Source of the DNA: Saprospiraceae bacterium
GTDB taxonomy: Bacteria; Bacteroidota; Bacteroidia; Chitinophagales; Saprospiraceae
Assembly: GCA_020628645.1 (NCBI GenBank)
Contig: JAHDES010000029.1
Span: forward strand, 1 to 64,000
Reading direction: 5' to 3'
DNA: 64,000 bases
In this document: positions 1 through 8,919 of the stretch, one piece after another
How the letters are laid out: each line of letters begins with the position of its first letter
Numbering within the stretch: position 1 is the first letter of the stretch
Notes under the pieces: generated by a model
Seen by the model: the letters and a program-made list of their open reading frames with translations, nothing else
The model's database searches: none
Told to the model about the DNA's origin: nothing
Translations under genes and position numbers: made by a program

Positions 1-52
1 GAGCACTTCCATGGTAAGGAAGGGGTCGGGGGTTCAAATCCCTTCATTGGCT
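1..52 (+). tRNA. tRNA-Thr (GGT), 5' end cut by window edge
   Basis: The 3' two thirds of a tRNA. The anticodon stem CTTCC/GGAAG (6-10/18-22) encloses loop ATGGTAA with anticodon GGT at 13-15. The T arm is GGGGG-TTCAAAT-CCCTT, followed by acceptor strand CATTGGC and discriminator T at 52. No CCA is encoded. A tRNA-Thr just before tuf is the usual Bacteroidota arrangement. Confidence 0.93.
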
Positions 53-112
53 CTCAACATAATTTCTAGAACAATTAAATCTCATTTTTCATCATTCTAA
101 AATCATTTACTG

Positions 113-1306
113 ATGGCTAAAGAAACGTTTGAACGGACTAAACCTCACGTAAATATCGGTACAATTGGTCACGTAGACCACGGTAAAACAACTCTTACCG
201 CTGCCATCACTTACGTATTGGCCGAGGAAGGTCTTGCAGCAAAACAAGATTATGATTCTATTGACGGTGCTCCTGAAGAAAAAGAGCGCGGTATTACTAT
301 TAACACAGCTCACGTAGAGTACGAAACTGCTAATCGTCACTATGCGCATGTTGACTGTCCTGGTCACGCGGATTATGTGAAGAACATGGTAACAGGAGCG
401 GCTCAAATGGATGGTGCTATTCTTGTAGTGGCTGCTACAGATGGTCCTATGCCTCAAACTCGTGAACACATCCTTCTTGCTCGTCAGGTAGGCGTACCAC
501 AAATCGTGGTATTTATGAATAAAGTAGATTTAGTAGATGATGAAGAGATGCTAGAGTTAGTTGATATGGAAATCCGTGAGTTATTAGATACTTATGATTT
601 CGATGGTGACGAAGCGGCTGTTGTTCAAGGTTCTGCTTTAAAAGCACTTGAAGGTACACCAGAAGGTAAAAAGGCTATCATGGAATTAATGGAAGCTGTT
701 GATACTGAAATTCCTGAGCCAGAGCGTGATGTTGATAAGCCATTCTTAATGCCTATTGAGGATGTATTCTCTATTACTGGTCGTGGTACAGTAGCAACTG
801 GTCGTATCGAACGTGGTGTAATTAACACAGGTGATTCAGTTGAAATTATTGGTATGATGGCTGAAGGAGAGAAGTTGACTTCTACTGTTACAGGGGTAGA
901 AATGTTCCGTAAAATTTTAGCTCGTGGAGAGGCTGGTGATAATGCTGGTTTACTTTTACGTGGTATCGACAAAGCTGCCATTCGTCGTGGTATGGTAATC
1001 TGTAAGCCAGGTTCTGTACAACCACATACACACTTCAAATGTGAGGTATATGTATTAGGTAAAGATGAAGGTGGTCGTCATACTCCATTCTTTAACGGAT
1101 ACCGTCCTCAGTTTTACTTCCGTACTACAGATGTTACTGGAGATGTAACGCTTCCTACTAATGTAGAAATGGTAATGCCTGGTGATAATGTAACCCTTGA
1201 AGTTAAATTAATCAATGCTATTGCAATGGAGAAAGGATTACGCTTTGCAATTCGTGAAGGTGGTCGTACTGTTGGTGCAGGTCAGGTTACAGAAATTCTT
1301 GAGTAA
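113..1306 (+). CDS. tuf: Elongation factor Tu
   Basis: GTPase that delivers aminoacyl-tRNA to the ribosomal A site in the cytoplasm. At 397 residues it has the usual length. The P-loop GHVDHGKT lies at residues 19-26, the switch II motif DCPGH near residue 81 and the NKVD guanine-specificity motif near residue 136; the two beta-barrel domains follow and the protein ends [10 protein letters not shown]. The ATG at 113 follows an A/T-rich stretch without a Shine-Dalgarno motif and gives the canonical [12 protein letters not shown] start. It sits between tRNA-Thr and tRNA-Trp, so it is probably co-transcribed with upstream tRNAs. A terminator-like hairpin follows 45 bp after the stop. Confidence 0.99.
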   Translation: MAKETFERTKPHVNIGTIGHVDHGKTTLTAAITYVLAEEGLAAKQDYDSIDGAPEEKERGITINTAHVEYETANRHYAHVDCPGHADYVKNMVTGAAQMDGAILVVAATDGPMPQTREHILLARQVGVPQIVVFMNKVDLVDDEEMLELVDMEIRELLDTYDFDGDEAAVVQGSALKALEGTPEGKKAIMELMEAVDTEIPEPERDVDKPFLMPIEDVFSITGRGTVATGRIERGVINTGDSVEIIGMMAEGEKLTSTVTGVEMFRKILARGEAGDNAGLLLRGIDKAAIRRGMVICKPGSVQPHTHFKCEVYVLGKDEGGRHTPFFNGYRPQFYFRTTDVTGDVTLPTNVEMVMPGDNVTLEVKLINAIAMEKGLRFAIREGGRTVGAGQVTEILE

Positions 1307-1350
1307 GAATAAAATGTCGATTTTTCGACCTTAAGTATAGATATTTTGAC

Positions 1351-1385
1351 GAAATTAAGCATCTCTACGGAGGTGCTTAATTTTC
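1351..1385 (+). terminator. Terminator-like hairpin after tuf
   Basis: A long inverted repeat with arms at about 1351-1364 and 1371-1385, centred on loop TACG. The arm cores are TTAAGCATCTC and GAGGTGCTTAA, and a short T run (1381-1384) forms the end of the second arm. It lies between tuf and tRNA-Trp. It may end tuf transcripts or be an RNA-processing site in a longer tuf-secE transcript. Confidence 0.65.
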
Positions 1386-1432
1386 GCATAATGGGATTAA
1401 GGTAAAATTAGGCTTATTCCTATATCAAATTT

Positions 1433-1505
1433 ACGGGCGTAGCTCAGTTGGTAGAGCAGTGGTCTCCAAAACCAAAGGTCGCGAGTTCGAATCTTGCCGC
1501 CCGTG
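1433..1505 (+). tRNA. tRNA-Trp (CCA)
   Basis: A complete cloverleaf. Acceptor ACGGGCG (1433-1439) pairs with CGCCCGT (1498-1504), with discriminator G at 1505 and an encoded CCA at 1506-1508. The anticodon loop CTCCAAA holds anticodon CCA at 1466-1468. The outermost anticodon-stem position is a G/A mismatch and the other four pair. A tRNA-Trp between tuf and secE is characteristic of Bacteroidota. Confidence 0.96.
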
Positions 1506-1534
1506 CCATATTCAATAACTATTAACTCTTTTTC

Positions 1535-1723
1535 ATGGAAAAGATTCAGTTATACATCAAAGAAAGCTATAATGAGCTAATTAATAAGGTGACGTGGCCT
1601 TCTTGGTCAAACCTTTTTGCTAGTACAAATCTAGTAATCGTAGCATCTATTATTTTTGCACTTATAGTTTTCGTAATGGATTTAATTTCTAAACAAGTGT
1701 TAGAACTTATTTATCCATCTTAA
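1535..1723 (+). CDS. secE: Preprotein translocase subunit SecE
   Basis: Small essential clamp subunit of the SecYEG channel in the inner membrane. At 62 residues it is the short, single-membrane-segment form. The amphipathic segment with the conserved motif NKVTWPSW (about residues 17-24) comes before one transmembrane helix (about 31-53). It starts 27 bp after the encoded CCA of tRNA-Trp and precedes nusG by 54 bp, the universal secE-nusG order. The motif and position together make the call secure. Confidence 0.97.
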   Translation: MEKIQLYIKESYNELINKVTWPSWSNLFASTNLVIVASIIFALIVFVMDLISKQVLELIYPS

Positions 1724-1777
1724 TATTCTTTTTGAATAAATTCAATCTGATATTATCCTCCTAAATTATTTGACCTG

Positions 1778-2326
1778 ATGTCAGAAGAAAAAAAATGGTA
1801 TTCCCTAAGAGTCATTAGTGGAAAAGAACGAAAAATCAAAGAACGGATAGAATTAGAAATTCTCCGTTCTGAATGGAAAGATATTGTGACTCAAGTACTT
1901 GTACCTACAGAAAAGGTATATAAAATTCGTAATGGGAAAAAAGTAATATCAGAAAGAAATATCTTACCCGGTTACATCCTTCTAGAGGCATTACCTTCGA
2001 GGTTCTCTGGTGAAATCATCACGAGTATTGCGAATATGCCTAATGTTATTCATTTTCTAGGTAAAAATAATCCTATTCCCATGCAACAATCCGAAGCCAA
2101 TCGGATGCTTGGTAAAGTAGATGAATCACAAGATGTAGGAGAAGCTCTTATTGAACCTTACTTAGTAAATGAAACGGTAAAAATTATTGATGGACCATTC
2201 AATGAGTTTGTAGGTACTATTCAAGAAGTTAATGAAGAGAAGAAAAAGCTCAAAGTAATTGTAAAGATTTTTGGTCGAGGGGTAGAAGTAGAGCTTAACT
2301 TTATGCAAGTGGAAAAACAGTCTTAA
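1778..2326 (+). CDS. nusG: Transcription termination/antitermination protein NusG
   Basis: Elongation factor that binds the RNA polymerase clamp and links it to Rho or to the ribosome. Its 182 residues have the two expected parts: an N-terminal NGN domain (KKWYSLRVISGKERKIKE at the start, ILPGYILLEA near 63-72) and a C-terminal KOW domain (VKIIDGPFNEFVGTIQEVN, about 133-151). It sits between secE and rplK as in most bacteria. A 96-bp gap with possible RNA structure separates it from rplK. Confidence 0.98.
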   Translation: MSEEKKWYSLRVISGKERKIKERIELEILRSEWKDIVTQVLVPTEKVYKIRNGKKVISERNILPGYILLEALPSRFSGEIITSIANMPNVIHFLGKNNPIPMQQSEANRMLGKVDESQDVGEALIEPYLVNETVKIIDGPFNEFVGTIQEVNEEKKKLKVIVKIFGRGVEVELNFMQVEKQS

Positions 2327-2422
2327 TTGACGAATTATATTTTTGTTACAAGCCGAAACTTAGTCCCGAATGTTTGGGTGCTTCCCTAGGAGACGGTCAA
2401 CTTTCTAAACACCATAATAACA
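2327..2422 (+). promoter_or_regulatory. Candidate structured leader before rplK
   Basis: A 96-bp gap between nusG and rplK. It has a short hairpin CCCGAATGTTTGGG (2365-2378) followed by the palindrome CCTAGG. In many bacteria ribosomal protein L1 represses this operon by binding the leader before rplK (established for E. coli). I could not match the L1 site itself, so the regulatory role is inferred from position only. Confidence 0.3.
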
Positions 2423-2884
2423 ATGGCAAAAGAAATAGATGGTTTTATTAAACTACAAGTAAGAGGAGGTCAAGCAAATCCTTCTCCTCCAGTAGGTCCT
2501 GCACTCGGTGCAAAGGGAGTAAATATCATGGAGTTTTGTAAGCGTTTCAATGCGAAAACACAAGATTCTATGGGAAAAGTACTTCCTGTGATTATTACTG
2601 TTTTTAAAGACAAATCATTCGAGTTTGTCATTAAAACAGTTCCTGCGGCTGTACAATTAATCGAAGCAGCAAAAATCAAAAAAGGCTCTTCTGTTCCGAA
2701 TCGTGATAAAGTTGGTACCGTTACATGGGATCAATTAAGAGTGATTGCCGAAAATAAAATGGCTGACCTTAATGCATTTAAAGTAGAATCAGCCATGAGA
2801 ATGATCGCTGGCACAGCACGTAGTATGGGCTTAGTGGTTGAAGGTACACCACCTTGGGGTGGTGATGCAGCTTCTGATAGCTAA
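2423..2884 (+). CDS. rplK: 50S ribosomal protein L11
   Basis: Protein uL11 of the GTPase-associated centre, which binds 23S rRNA and contacts elongation factors. It is 153 residues against 142 in E. coli, with extra residues at the C-terminus. The N-terminal signature [20 protein letters not shown] and the following [15 protein letters not shown] are intact, and the C-terminal rRNA-binding part includes the conserved [12 protein letters not shown]. It is first of the rplK-rplA-rplJ-rplL set. A short perfect hairpin lies in the gap before rplA. Confidence 0.98.
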   Translation: MAKEIDGFIKLQVRGGQANPSPPVGPALGAKGVNIMEFCKRFNAKTQDSMGKVLPVIITVFKDKSFEFVIKTVPAAVQLIEAAKIKKGSSVPNRDKVGTVTWDQLRVIAENKMADLNAFKVESAMRMIAGTARSMGLVVEGTPPWGGDAASDS

Positions 2885-2909
2885 TAAAAAAGATATTCCT
2901 GGAAGGGAG

Positions 2910-2927
2910 TTCCACACTATAGTGGAA
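2910..2927 (+). promoter_or_regulatory. Hairpin between rplK and rplA
   Basis: Perfect arms TTCCAC (2910-2915) and GTGGAA (2922-2927) enclose loop ACTATA; the inner ten bases CACTATAGTG are themselves a palindrome. No T run follows, so it is not an obvious terminator. An RNA-processing or regulatory role in the ribosomal protein mRNA is possible. Confidence 0.45.
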
Positions 2928-2955
2928 TGTTATTACCTCATTTAAAATTTTCAAA

Positions 2956-3648
2956 ATGGCAAAAGTTTCGAAAAAAAGAGCTGCTGCTAATGCTAAAGTT
3001 GATGCGGAAAAGTTATATCCAATAGACGAGGCTATGGCCTTAGTCAAAGATGTGAATACAACTAAATTCGATGCATCTGTTGATTTGCATATTAGATTAG
3101 GAGTCGATCCTAGAAAAGCAGATCAAGCTTTGCGTGGTACAGTTTCCTTACCACATGGTACAGGTAAAACAAAACGTGTATTGGTCTTCTGTACACCAGA
3201 TAAAGAAGAAGAAGCAAAAGCAGCAGGCGCAGATTTCGTCGGCTTAGACGAAATGATTCAGAAAGTACAAGGTGGTTGGACGGATGTAGACGTTGTTGTT
3301 GCAATGCCTCAAGTAATGGCAAAAGTAGGACGAATCGGACGTATTTTAGGTCCTCGTGGTTTAATGCCTAACCCTAAAACGGGTACTGTTACTCCTGATG
3401 TGGCTTCTGCAGTTGCAGAGGTTAAAAAAGGAAAAATTTCATTCCGTGTTGATAAATATGGAATTATTCATACTTCTGTTGGACGAGTTTCCTTTGAGCC
3501 TAATAAACTTAAAGACAATGCTTTAGAAGTGCTTAATACTATCATTAAGATGAAACCTTCTTCTGCAAAAGGTACTTATATGAAATCAGTTACGATTGCA
3601 AGTACGATGAGTCCAGGCATTAAAGTTGATCCTAAATCTATTAAGTAA
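2956..3648 (+). CDS. rplA: 50S ribosomal protein L1
   Basis: Protein uL1 of the mobile L1 stalk, which helps release deacylated tRNA; in many bacteria it also represses its own operon. It is 230 residues, the normal length. Visible signatures are [37 protein letters not shown], the glycine-rich [20 protein letters not shown], and [20 protein letters not shown] near the end. It starts 71 bp after rplK, and rplJ follows after 19 bp, so rplA-rplJ are surely on one transcript. Confidence 0.98.
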   Translation: MAKVSKKRAAANAKVDAEKLYPIDEAMALVKDVNTTKFDASVDLHIRLGVDPRKADQALRGTVSLPHGTGKTKRVLVFCTPDKEEEAKAAGADFVGLDEMIQKVQGGWTDVDVVVAMPQVMAKVGRIGRILGPRGLMPNPKTGTVTPDVASAVAEVKKGKISFRVDKYGIIHTSVGRVSFEPNKLKDNALEVLNTIIKMKPSSAKGTYMKSVTIASTMSPGIKVDPKSIK

Positions 3649-3667
3649 AAGAAAAAATAAATTAACG

Positions 3668-4198
3668 ATGACAAAGGCAGAAAAGGCCACTGTAATTGCT
3701 GATTTGAAGGAAAAGTTTAGTAATAGTCCATTCTTTTACTTAACGGATTCTTCGACTTTATCAGTGGAAGAAATTAATAAGCTTCGTGGTATGTTCTTCG
3801 AAAAAGGAATTGAAATGCGAGTAGTGAAAAATACACTTGTGAAAAAAGCCCTCGAAGATGCACCTGAAGAAAAAGGATATCAAGGTTTATTTGATTCCTT
3901 AAAAGGACCTACAGCTCTTCTATTTACAGAGGTAGCAAATTCTCCAGCTCGTGTATTAAAAGAATACAGGGGTAAAGACGGTGAACGTCCTATATTGAAA
4001 GCTGCTTATATTGACTCTAGTGTTTATGTTGGAGACGATCAATTGAAAGCACTTTCTAGTCTGAAGTCTAAAGAAGAACTCCTTGGAGAAATTGTTGGAC
4101 TTTTACAATCTCCTGCGAAAAATCTTATCAGTGCACTTCAATCTGGTGGAGCAACGCTCTCTGGCTTATTAAAAGCACTTGAAGAACGCAGAGAATAA
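3668..4198 (+). CDS. rplJ: 50S ribosomal protein L10
   Basis: Protein uL10, base of the L7/L12 stalk. I chose the ATG at 3668 (MTKAEKATVIADL), giving 176 residues. An upstream in-frame start at 3626 would overlap rplA and add 14 unconserved residues. Family features visible are LRGMFFEKGIEMRVVKNTLVKKAL and GPTALLF. The C-terminal helix that binds L7/L12 dimers ends the protein. A 99-bp gap with a hairpin separates it from rplL, where an attenuator or processing site would be expected. Confidence 0.97.
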   Translation: MTKAEKATVIADLKEKFSNSPFFYLTDSSTLSVEEINKLRGMFFEKGIEMRVVKNTLVKKALEDAPEEKGYQGLFDSLKGPTALLFTEVANSPARVLKEYRGKDGERPILKAAYIDSSVYVGDDQLKALSSLKSKEELLGEIVGLLQSPAKNLISALQSGGATLSGLLKALEERRE

Positions 4199-4204
4199 AA
4201 AAAA

Positions 4205-4222
4205 GGGCATCATTAAGTGCCC
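4205..4222 (+). promoter_or_regulatory. Hairpin in the rplJ-rplL gap
   Basis: GGGCA (4205-4209) pairs with TGCCC (4218-4222) around an 8-base loop, seven bases after the rplJ stop codon. No T run follows. Its place fits a partial terminator or processing site that would let rplL be made in excess over rplJ, as the 4-6:1 protein ratio requires. The function is inferred. Confidence 0.45.
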
Positions 4223-4297
4223 AATAACTAATACGGCTTCCAAGTTACGTACTAGATATATAATATTTATCTTGTAAAAAAATTAAAAACCTGTAAA

Positions 4298-4678
4298 ATG
4301 GCAGATTTATCTACACTAGCGGAATCGTTAGTAAATTTAACAGTAAAAGAAGTAAGCGAATTAGCTGATATTCTTAAAAATGAATATGGAATTGAGCCTG
4401 CTGCTGCTGCAGTAGCTGTAGCTGCTCCTGGCGCTGGTGGCGGCGGAGGCGATGCTGCTGAAGAAAAAACTGATTTTGATGTAATGTTGAACTCAGCTGG
4501 TTCAGCTAAACTTAAAGTTGTTAAAGAAGTTAAAGGACTTTTAGGCGTTGGTCTTAAAGAGGCTAAAGAGCTTGTTGACGGTGCTCCATGTGCTGTAAAA
4601 CAAGGTGTTCCTAAAGATGAAGCAGAAAGTATTAAAGCTGCTTTAGAAGCAGTTGGTGCTGAAGTTGAATTGAAGTAA
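4298..4678 (+). CDS. rplL: 50S ribosomal protein L7/L12
   Basis: Protein bL12, the multicopy stalk protein that recruits and activates translational GTPases. It is 126 residues with the classic three parts: an N-terminal dimerisation helix pair (to about residue 30), a flexible Ala/Gly hinge ([20 protein letters not shown]) and a C-terminal factor-binding domain ([35 protein letters not shown]-type motif). It is the last ribosomal gene before rpoB and is followed by a 296-bp gap containing a strong hairpin. Confidence 0.98.
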   Translation: MADLSTLAESLVNLTVKEVSELADILKNEYGIEPAAAAVAVAAPGAGGGGGDAAEEKTDFDVMLNSAGSAKLKVVKEVKGLLGVGLKEAKELVDGAPCAVKQGVPKDEAESIKAALEAVGAEVELK

Positions 4679-4746
4679 AAACAATTCGAACAGCTCCAAC
4701 GTTATATGATAGGAACACAGCCTACATCCTAAAAATAAGAACAAAA

Positions 4747-4780
4747 AGGCTTAATCGGAATGTACATTTCGGTTAAGCCT
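4747..4780 (+). terminator. Strong hairpin between rplL and rpoB
   Basis: A 14-bp stem, AGGCTTAATCGGAA (4747-4760) with TTTCGGTTAAGCCT (4767-4780), around loop TGTACA; two pairs are G/T. The following sequence is only moderately T-rich. It probably reduces transcription from the ribosomal genes into rpoB, or is an RNase site. The other 190 bp before rpoB hold no gene I can see. Confidence 0.6.
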
Positions 4781-4957
4781 ATTGTCGTCTTATTTTAGGG
4801 GTCAGAATTTTTGATTTAACCAATTTTCTTGCCCCTTCTACATTGAGAAAGTATAGCAGTTTTAGAAACGCTCATAAGAGCTAAATATTTAGGGTATTAA
4901 CTATTGATCCGTCCAACTTACATTATTGATGCTATTTATTTTAGCTGGTCGGACAAC

Positions 4958-4971
4958 AAAACTATAGTTTT
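4958..4971 (+). repeat. Perfect 14-bp palindrome at the rpoB start
   Basis: AAAACTATAGTTTT lies three bases before the rpoB ATG. It would overlap the ribosome-binding region of the mRNA or could bind a dimeric protein. It shares the core ACTATAGT with the rplK-rplA hairpin. AT-rich palindromes of this size can arise by chance. Confidence 0.4.
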
Positions 4972-4974
4972 CGC

Positions 4975-7900
4975 ATGGCAACTAACGGCATAATTCAAAA
5001 ACCGGAAAAGAAACGCTTCAATTTCGGTAAAATTAAACTTTCTTCTCAATACCCAGATTTACTTGAAATACAGTTAAAGTCATTCCAAGAATTCTTTCAG
5101 TTAGAGACTACTCCTGAAAACAGAATGAGTGAAGGACTTTTTAAAGTGTTTCAGGAAAATTTCCCTATTACGGATGCACGAAATATCTTCGTACTTGAAT
5201 TTTTAGATTATTTCGTTGATCCTCCCAGATACACTATTCCTGAGTGTATGCAACGTGGTTTGACGTATAGTGTTCCACTAAAGGCAAAACTACGTTTGTC
5301 TTGTAATGATGAGGAACATGTAGATTTCCAAACCATTGTACAAGATGTTTTTCTGGGTAATATCCCATATATGACACCAAAGGGAACATTTGTAATTAAT
5401 GGTGCAGAACGGGTAATTGTTTCTCAACTACATCGTTCACCTGGAGTATTCTTTGGACAAAGTTTCCACCCTAACGGGACAAAAATTTATTCTGCACGTG
5501 TTATTCCATTCAAAGGAGCTTGGATGGAATTCGCTACAGATATTAATACGGTCATGTATGCTTATATTGACCGAAAGAAAAAATTTCCAGTTACCACTTT
5601 ATTGCGTTCTATAGGTTTTGATACCGACAAAGCCATTCTAGATATTTTCGATTTGGCAGATGAAATCCCTGCTACTCAAAAAGAATTAGAAAAATCAATT
5701 GGTCGAAAACTAGCAGCGCGTGTGTTAAGAAGTTGGACGGAGGATTTTGTAGATGAAGACACAGGTGAAGTAGTAACAATTGAACGGAATGAAATTATCC
5801 TTGAGCGTGATATTGTTTTAGATGAAGAAAATATTCAGCTTATTTTAGATGCTGATGCTGAAACAATCATTCTTCAAAAAGAAGAAATTGACGAGGATTA
5901 TACCATTATATATAATACACTACAAAAAGATCCTACGAGTTCTGAATTAGAAGCTGTTCAGTACATCTATCGACAATTAAGAGGTACTGATCCACCAGAT
6001 GAAGAAACCGCTCGTGGTATTATTGATAAATTATTTTTCTCCGATAAACGATATAATCTAGGTGATGTAGGTCGCTATAAGATCAATCGAAAACTAGAAT
6101 TAGATACAGATCGTGATATTTTAGTTTTAACTAAAGAGGACATCATCGCCATTGTAAAATATTTGGTGAGTTTAATGAACCAAAAAGCGGAAATTGATGA
6201 TATTGATCACTTGAGTAATCGTCGAGTTCGTACGGTTGGAGAACAACTTTATGCACAGTTTGGTGTAGGACTTGCTCGTATGGCACGTACGATTCGTGAG
6301 CGGATGAATGTTCGTGATAATGAGGTGTTTACACCAATTGATTTGATTAATGCACGTACCTTATCGTCTGTTATTAATTCATTCTTTGGAACAAGTCAGC
6401 TATCTCAGTTTTTAGATCAAACCAATCCTCTTTCTGAAATTACACATAAACGACGTATTTCAGCACTTGGACCAGGAGGTCTTTCTAGAGAGCGGGCAGG
6501 TTTTGAGGTTCGAGATGTACACTATTCTCATTATGGTCGATTATGTACAATTGAAACTCCTGAAGGGCCAAACATTGGTTTGATCTCAACACTTTGTGTT
6601 CACGCAAAAGTGAATAAAATGGGGTTCTTAGAAACGCCATATCGTGAAGTAATTGATGGGAAAGTAGATGTTGAAAATGAAGCTCGTTATCTTTCAGCTG
6701 AAGGAGAAGATTTTAAGAAAATTGCACAAGCAAACGCAGGAATTAACAATGAAACTGGAGCTTTCCTTTCTGATCGTATTAAGTGTCGTGAGCATGGTGA
6801 TTTCCCTGTGTTGACACCTCCAGAGATTGAATATATGGATGTCGCTCCAAACCAAATTGTTGGAGTATCTGCATCTATGATTCCTTTCTTAGAAAATGAT
6901 GATGCCAATCGTGCCTTGATGGGATCTAACATGCAGCGTCAAGCAGTTCCTTTACTAAAACCTAGTTCTCCAGTTGTAGGAACAGGATTAGAAGAAAAAG
7001 TGGCAGTCGATTCTCGAATGTTGATCAACGCAGAAGGTGATGGAGTGGTAGAATATGTAGATGCACGAGAAGTAGTTATTCGATATGACCGTTCTGAAGA
7101 AGATCAATTGGTATCCTTCGAAGATAATCGTAAATCATATCAATTAACGAAATTCCGTAGAACAAATCAAGGTACTTGTATTAATCTGAAGCCAATTGTT
7201 CGTAAAGGTGATCGTGTATCAAAGGGAATGATTCTTTGTGATGGATATGCAACAGATCGAGGAGAATTAGCCCTTGGTCAAAACCTGAAAGTAGCTTTCA
7301 TGCCTTGGAAAGGTTACAACTTTGAGGATGCAATTGTATTATCTGAGCGTGTAGTACGTGAAGATATTTTTACATCATTACATATCGAGCATTTTGAGTT
7401 AGATGTACGAGATACAAAACTTGGTGAAGAGGAATTAACGAATGATATACCTAACGTTTCTGAAGAAGCAACTAAAGATTTAGATGAAAATGGTATCATT
7501 CGAATTGGTGCATGGATCAAAGAAGGGGATATTCTAATAGGGAAGATTACGCCTAAAGGAGAATCTGATCCTACACCAGAAGAAAAATTACTTCGTGCTA
7601 TCTTTGGTGATAAAGCAGGTGATGTAAAAGATGCTTCTTTAAAAGCACCTCCATCTACTAAAGGTATCATAATTAATAAACAATTGTTCGCTCGTGCGAA
7701 AAAAGATAAAGTGCAAAAATCTGCTGAAAAAGAGTTATTAACCAAACTTGAAGATCAGCATGCTATCGCTTTAAACGAGTTGAAGACCATCCTTATTGAT
7801 AAGCTTTTAGTACTTGTAAAAGGTAAAACAGCGAAAAAAGTACGTAGTATCTATAATGAGACCTTACTTCAAGAAGGAACGAAATTCAACCAAGCCGTGT

Positions 7901-8799
7901 TAAAAGAAATCGATTATACAACGGTCGATTATGGTAACTGGACTGATGATCAACATGCAAATAGTTTAATTGCTCGTTTGTTGCATAATTATAGTATCAA
8001 GTCCAATGAAGAGATTGGTAAATATAAGCGCGAGAAGTTCAATATCAGTATTGGTGATGAGTTGCCAGCAGGTGTCCTTAAACTAGCTAAAGTTTATCTT
8101 GCGAAAAAACGTAAGTTGAAAGTAGGAGATAAATTAGCAGGTCGCCACGGTAATAAAGGAATCGTTTCTCGTATCGTTCGCCAAGAAGATATGCCATTTC
8201 TTGAAGATGGAACACCAGTAGATATTGTGCTTAATCCATTAGGTGTACCTTCTCGTATGAATCTTGGTCAAATCTTCGAAACTGTACTCGGGTGGGCAGG
8301 AGAAAAATTAGGGATGAAGTTTGGTACACCGATCTTCGATGGAGCACGCCTAGATGAAATCGATGACTATGTCAAGCAAGCTGGTCTGCCTTCTTTAGGC
8401 CAAACCTATTTGAAAGACGGCGAAACTGGAGATCGTTTCCATCAGCAAGCAACGGTTGGTGTGATTTATATGTTGAAATTATCACACATGGTTGATGATA
8501 AAATGCACGCGCGTTCTATTGGGCCATACTCCTTGATTACACAACAACCTCTTGGTGGTAAAGCACAATTTGGTGGGCAGCGTTTTGGTGAGATGGAAGT
8601 ATGGGCATTAGAGGCATTTGGTGCATCTAGTATCTTACAAGAATTATTGACCATTAAGTCAGATGATATACAAGGACGAGCAAAGGCTTATGAAGCCATC
8701 GTAAAAGGTGACAATTTACCTGAGCCTAATATACCTGAATCATTTAATGTATTAGTACACGAACTTCGTGGCTTAGCATTAGATGTTAAATTTGATTAA
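4975..8799 (+). CDS. rpoB: DNA-directed RNA polymerase subunit beta
   Basis: Beta subunit of RNA polymerase; forms half of the active-site cleft. It is 1274 residues, within the normal Bacteroidota range. The rifampicin-binding region [20 protein letters not shown] followed by [20 protein letters not shown] is intact and looks like the drug-sensitive form. Further conserved blocks are [12 protein letters not shown], the GRHGNKG motif near the C-terminus and the final [20 protein letters not shown] region that joins beta prime. It is followed by a terminator-like hairpin 12 bp after the stop and then rpoC. Confidence 0.99.
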   Translation: MATNGIIQKPEKKRFNFGKIKLSSQYPDLLEIQLKSFQEFFQLETTPENRMSEGLFKVFQENFPITDARNIFVLEFLDYFVDPPRYTIPECMQRGLTYSVPLKAKLRLSCNDEEHVDFQTIVQDVFLGNIPYMTPKGTFVINGAERVIVSQLHRSPGVFFGQSFHPNGTKIYSARVIPFKGAWMEFATDINTVMYAYIDRKKKFPVTTLLRSIGFDTDKAILDIFDLADEIPATQKELEKSIGRKLAARVLRSWTEDFVDEDTGEVVTIERNEIILERDIVLDEENIQLILDADAETIILQKEEIDEDYTIIYNTLQKDPTSSELEAVQYIYRQLRGTDPPDEETARGIIDKLFFSDKRYNLGDVGRYKINRKLELDTDRDILVLTKEDIIAIVKYLVSLMNQKAEIDDIDHLSNRRVRTVGEQLYAQFGVGLARMARTIRERMNVRDNEVFTPIDLINARTLSSVINSFFGTSQLSQFLDQTNPLSEITHKRRISALGPGGLSRERAGFEVRDVHYSHYGRLCTIETPEGPNIGLISTLCVHAKVNKMGFLETPYREVIDGKVDVENEARYLSAEGEDFKKIAQANAGINNETGAFLSDRIKCREHGDFPVLTPPEIEYMDVAPNQIVGVSASMIPFLENDDANRALMGSNMQRQAVPLLKPSSPVVGTGLEEKVAVDSRMLINAEGDGVVEYVDAREVVIRYDRSEEDQLVSFEDNRKSYQLTKFRRTNQGTCINLKPIVRKGDRVSKGMILCDGYATDRGELALGQNLKVAFMPWKGYNFEDAIVLSERVVREDIFTSLHIEHFELDVRDTKLGEEELTNDIPNVSEEATKDLDENGIIRIGAWIKEGDILIGKITPKGESDPTPEEKLLRAIFGDKAGDVKDASLKAPPSTKGIIINKQLFARAKKDKVQKSAEKELLTKLEDQHAIALNELKTILIDKLLVLVKGKTAKKVRSIYNETLLQEGTKFNQAVLKEIDYTTVDYGNWTDDQHANSLIARLLHNYSIKSNEEIGKYKREKFNISIGDELPAGVLKLAKVYLAKKRKLKVGDKLAGRHGNKGIVSRIVRQEDMPFLEDGTPVDIVLNPLGVPSRMNLGQIFETVLGWAGEKLGMKFGTPIFDGARLDEIDDYVKQAGLPSLGQTYLKDGETGDRFHQQATVGVIYMLKLSHMVDDKMHARSIGPYSLITQQPLGGKAQFGGQRFGEMEVWALEAFGASSILQELLTIKSDDIQGRAKAYEAIVKGDNLPEPNIPESFNVLVHELRGLALDVKFD

Positions 8800-8811
8800 A
8801 GTAAGAAAGAG

Positions 8812-8849
8812 TTGATAGTAGGGCCGTGCTAGTCCTACTATCAATTTTT
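8812..8849 (+). terminator. Intrinsic-terminator-like hairpin between rpoB and rpoC
   Basis: A perfect 11-bp stem, TTGATAGTAGG (8812-8822) with CCTACTATCAA (8834-8844), an 11-base loop and a TTTTT run at 8845-8849. This is the standard form of an intrinsic terminator, although rpoB and rpoC are normally one transcription unit. Confidence 0.7.
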
Positions 8850-8904
8850 CCCATATAACTTCTTGAAAGTATAGAAGATAGCGCAATACTTTTATTTAAT
8901 ATCC

Positions 8905-8912
8905 TACATTTG
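8905..8912 (+). promoter_or_regulatory. TAnnTTTG-type box just before rpoC
   Basis: TACATTTG matches the Bacteroidota -7 consensus TAnnTTTG and ends seven bases before the rpoC ATG, so a transcript from it would be almost leaderless. I see no TTG element at the usual 19-21 bp upstream, which weakens the call. Confidence 0.35.
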
Positions 8913-8919
8913 TTAGAGT

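Noticed and set aside
107-1038. Open frames on the minus strand opposite tuf.
   Set aside because: Antisense shadows of a highly conserved gene with biased codons.
4975-8799. Rifampicin-resistance changes in rpoB.
   Set aside because: The region from FGTSQLSQF to [11 protein letters not shown] matches the sensitive form at the positions I know to matter.
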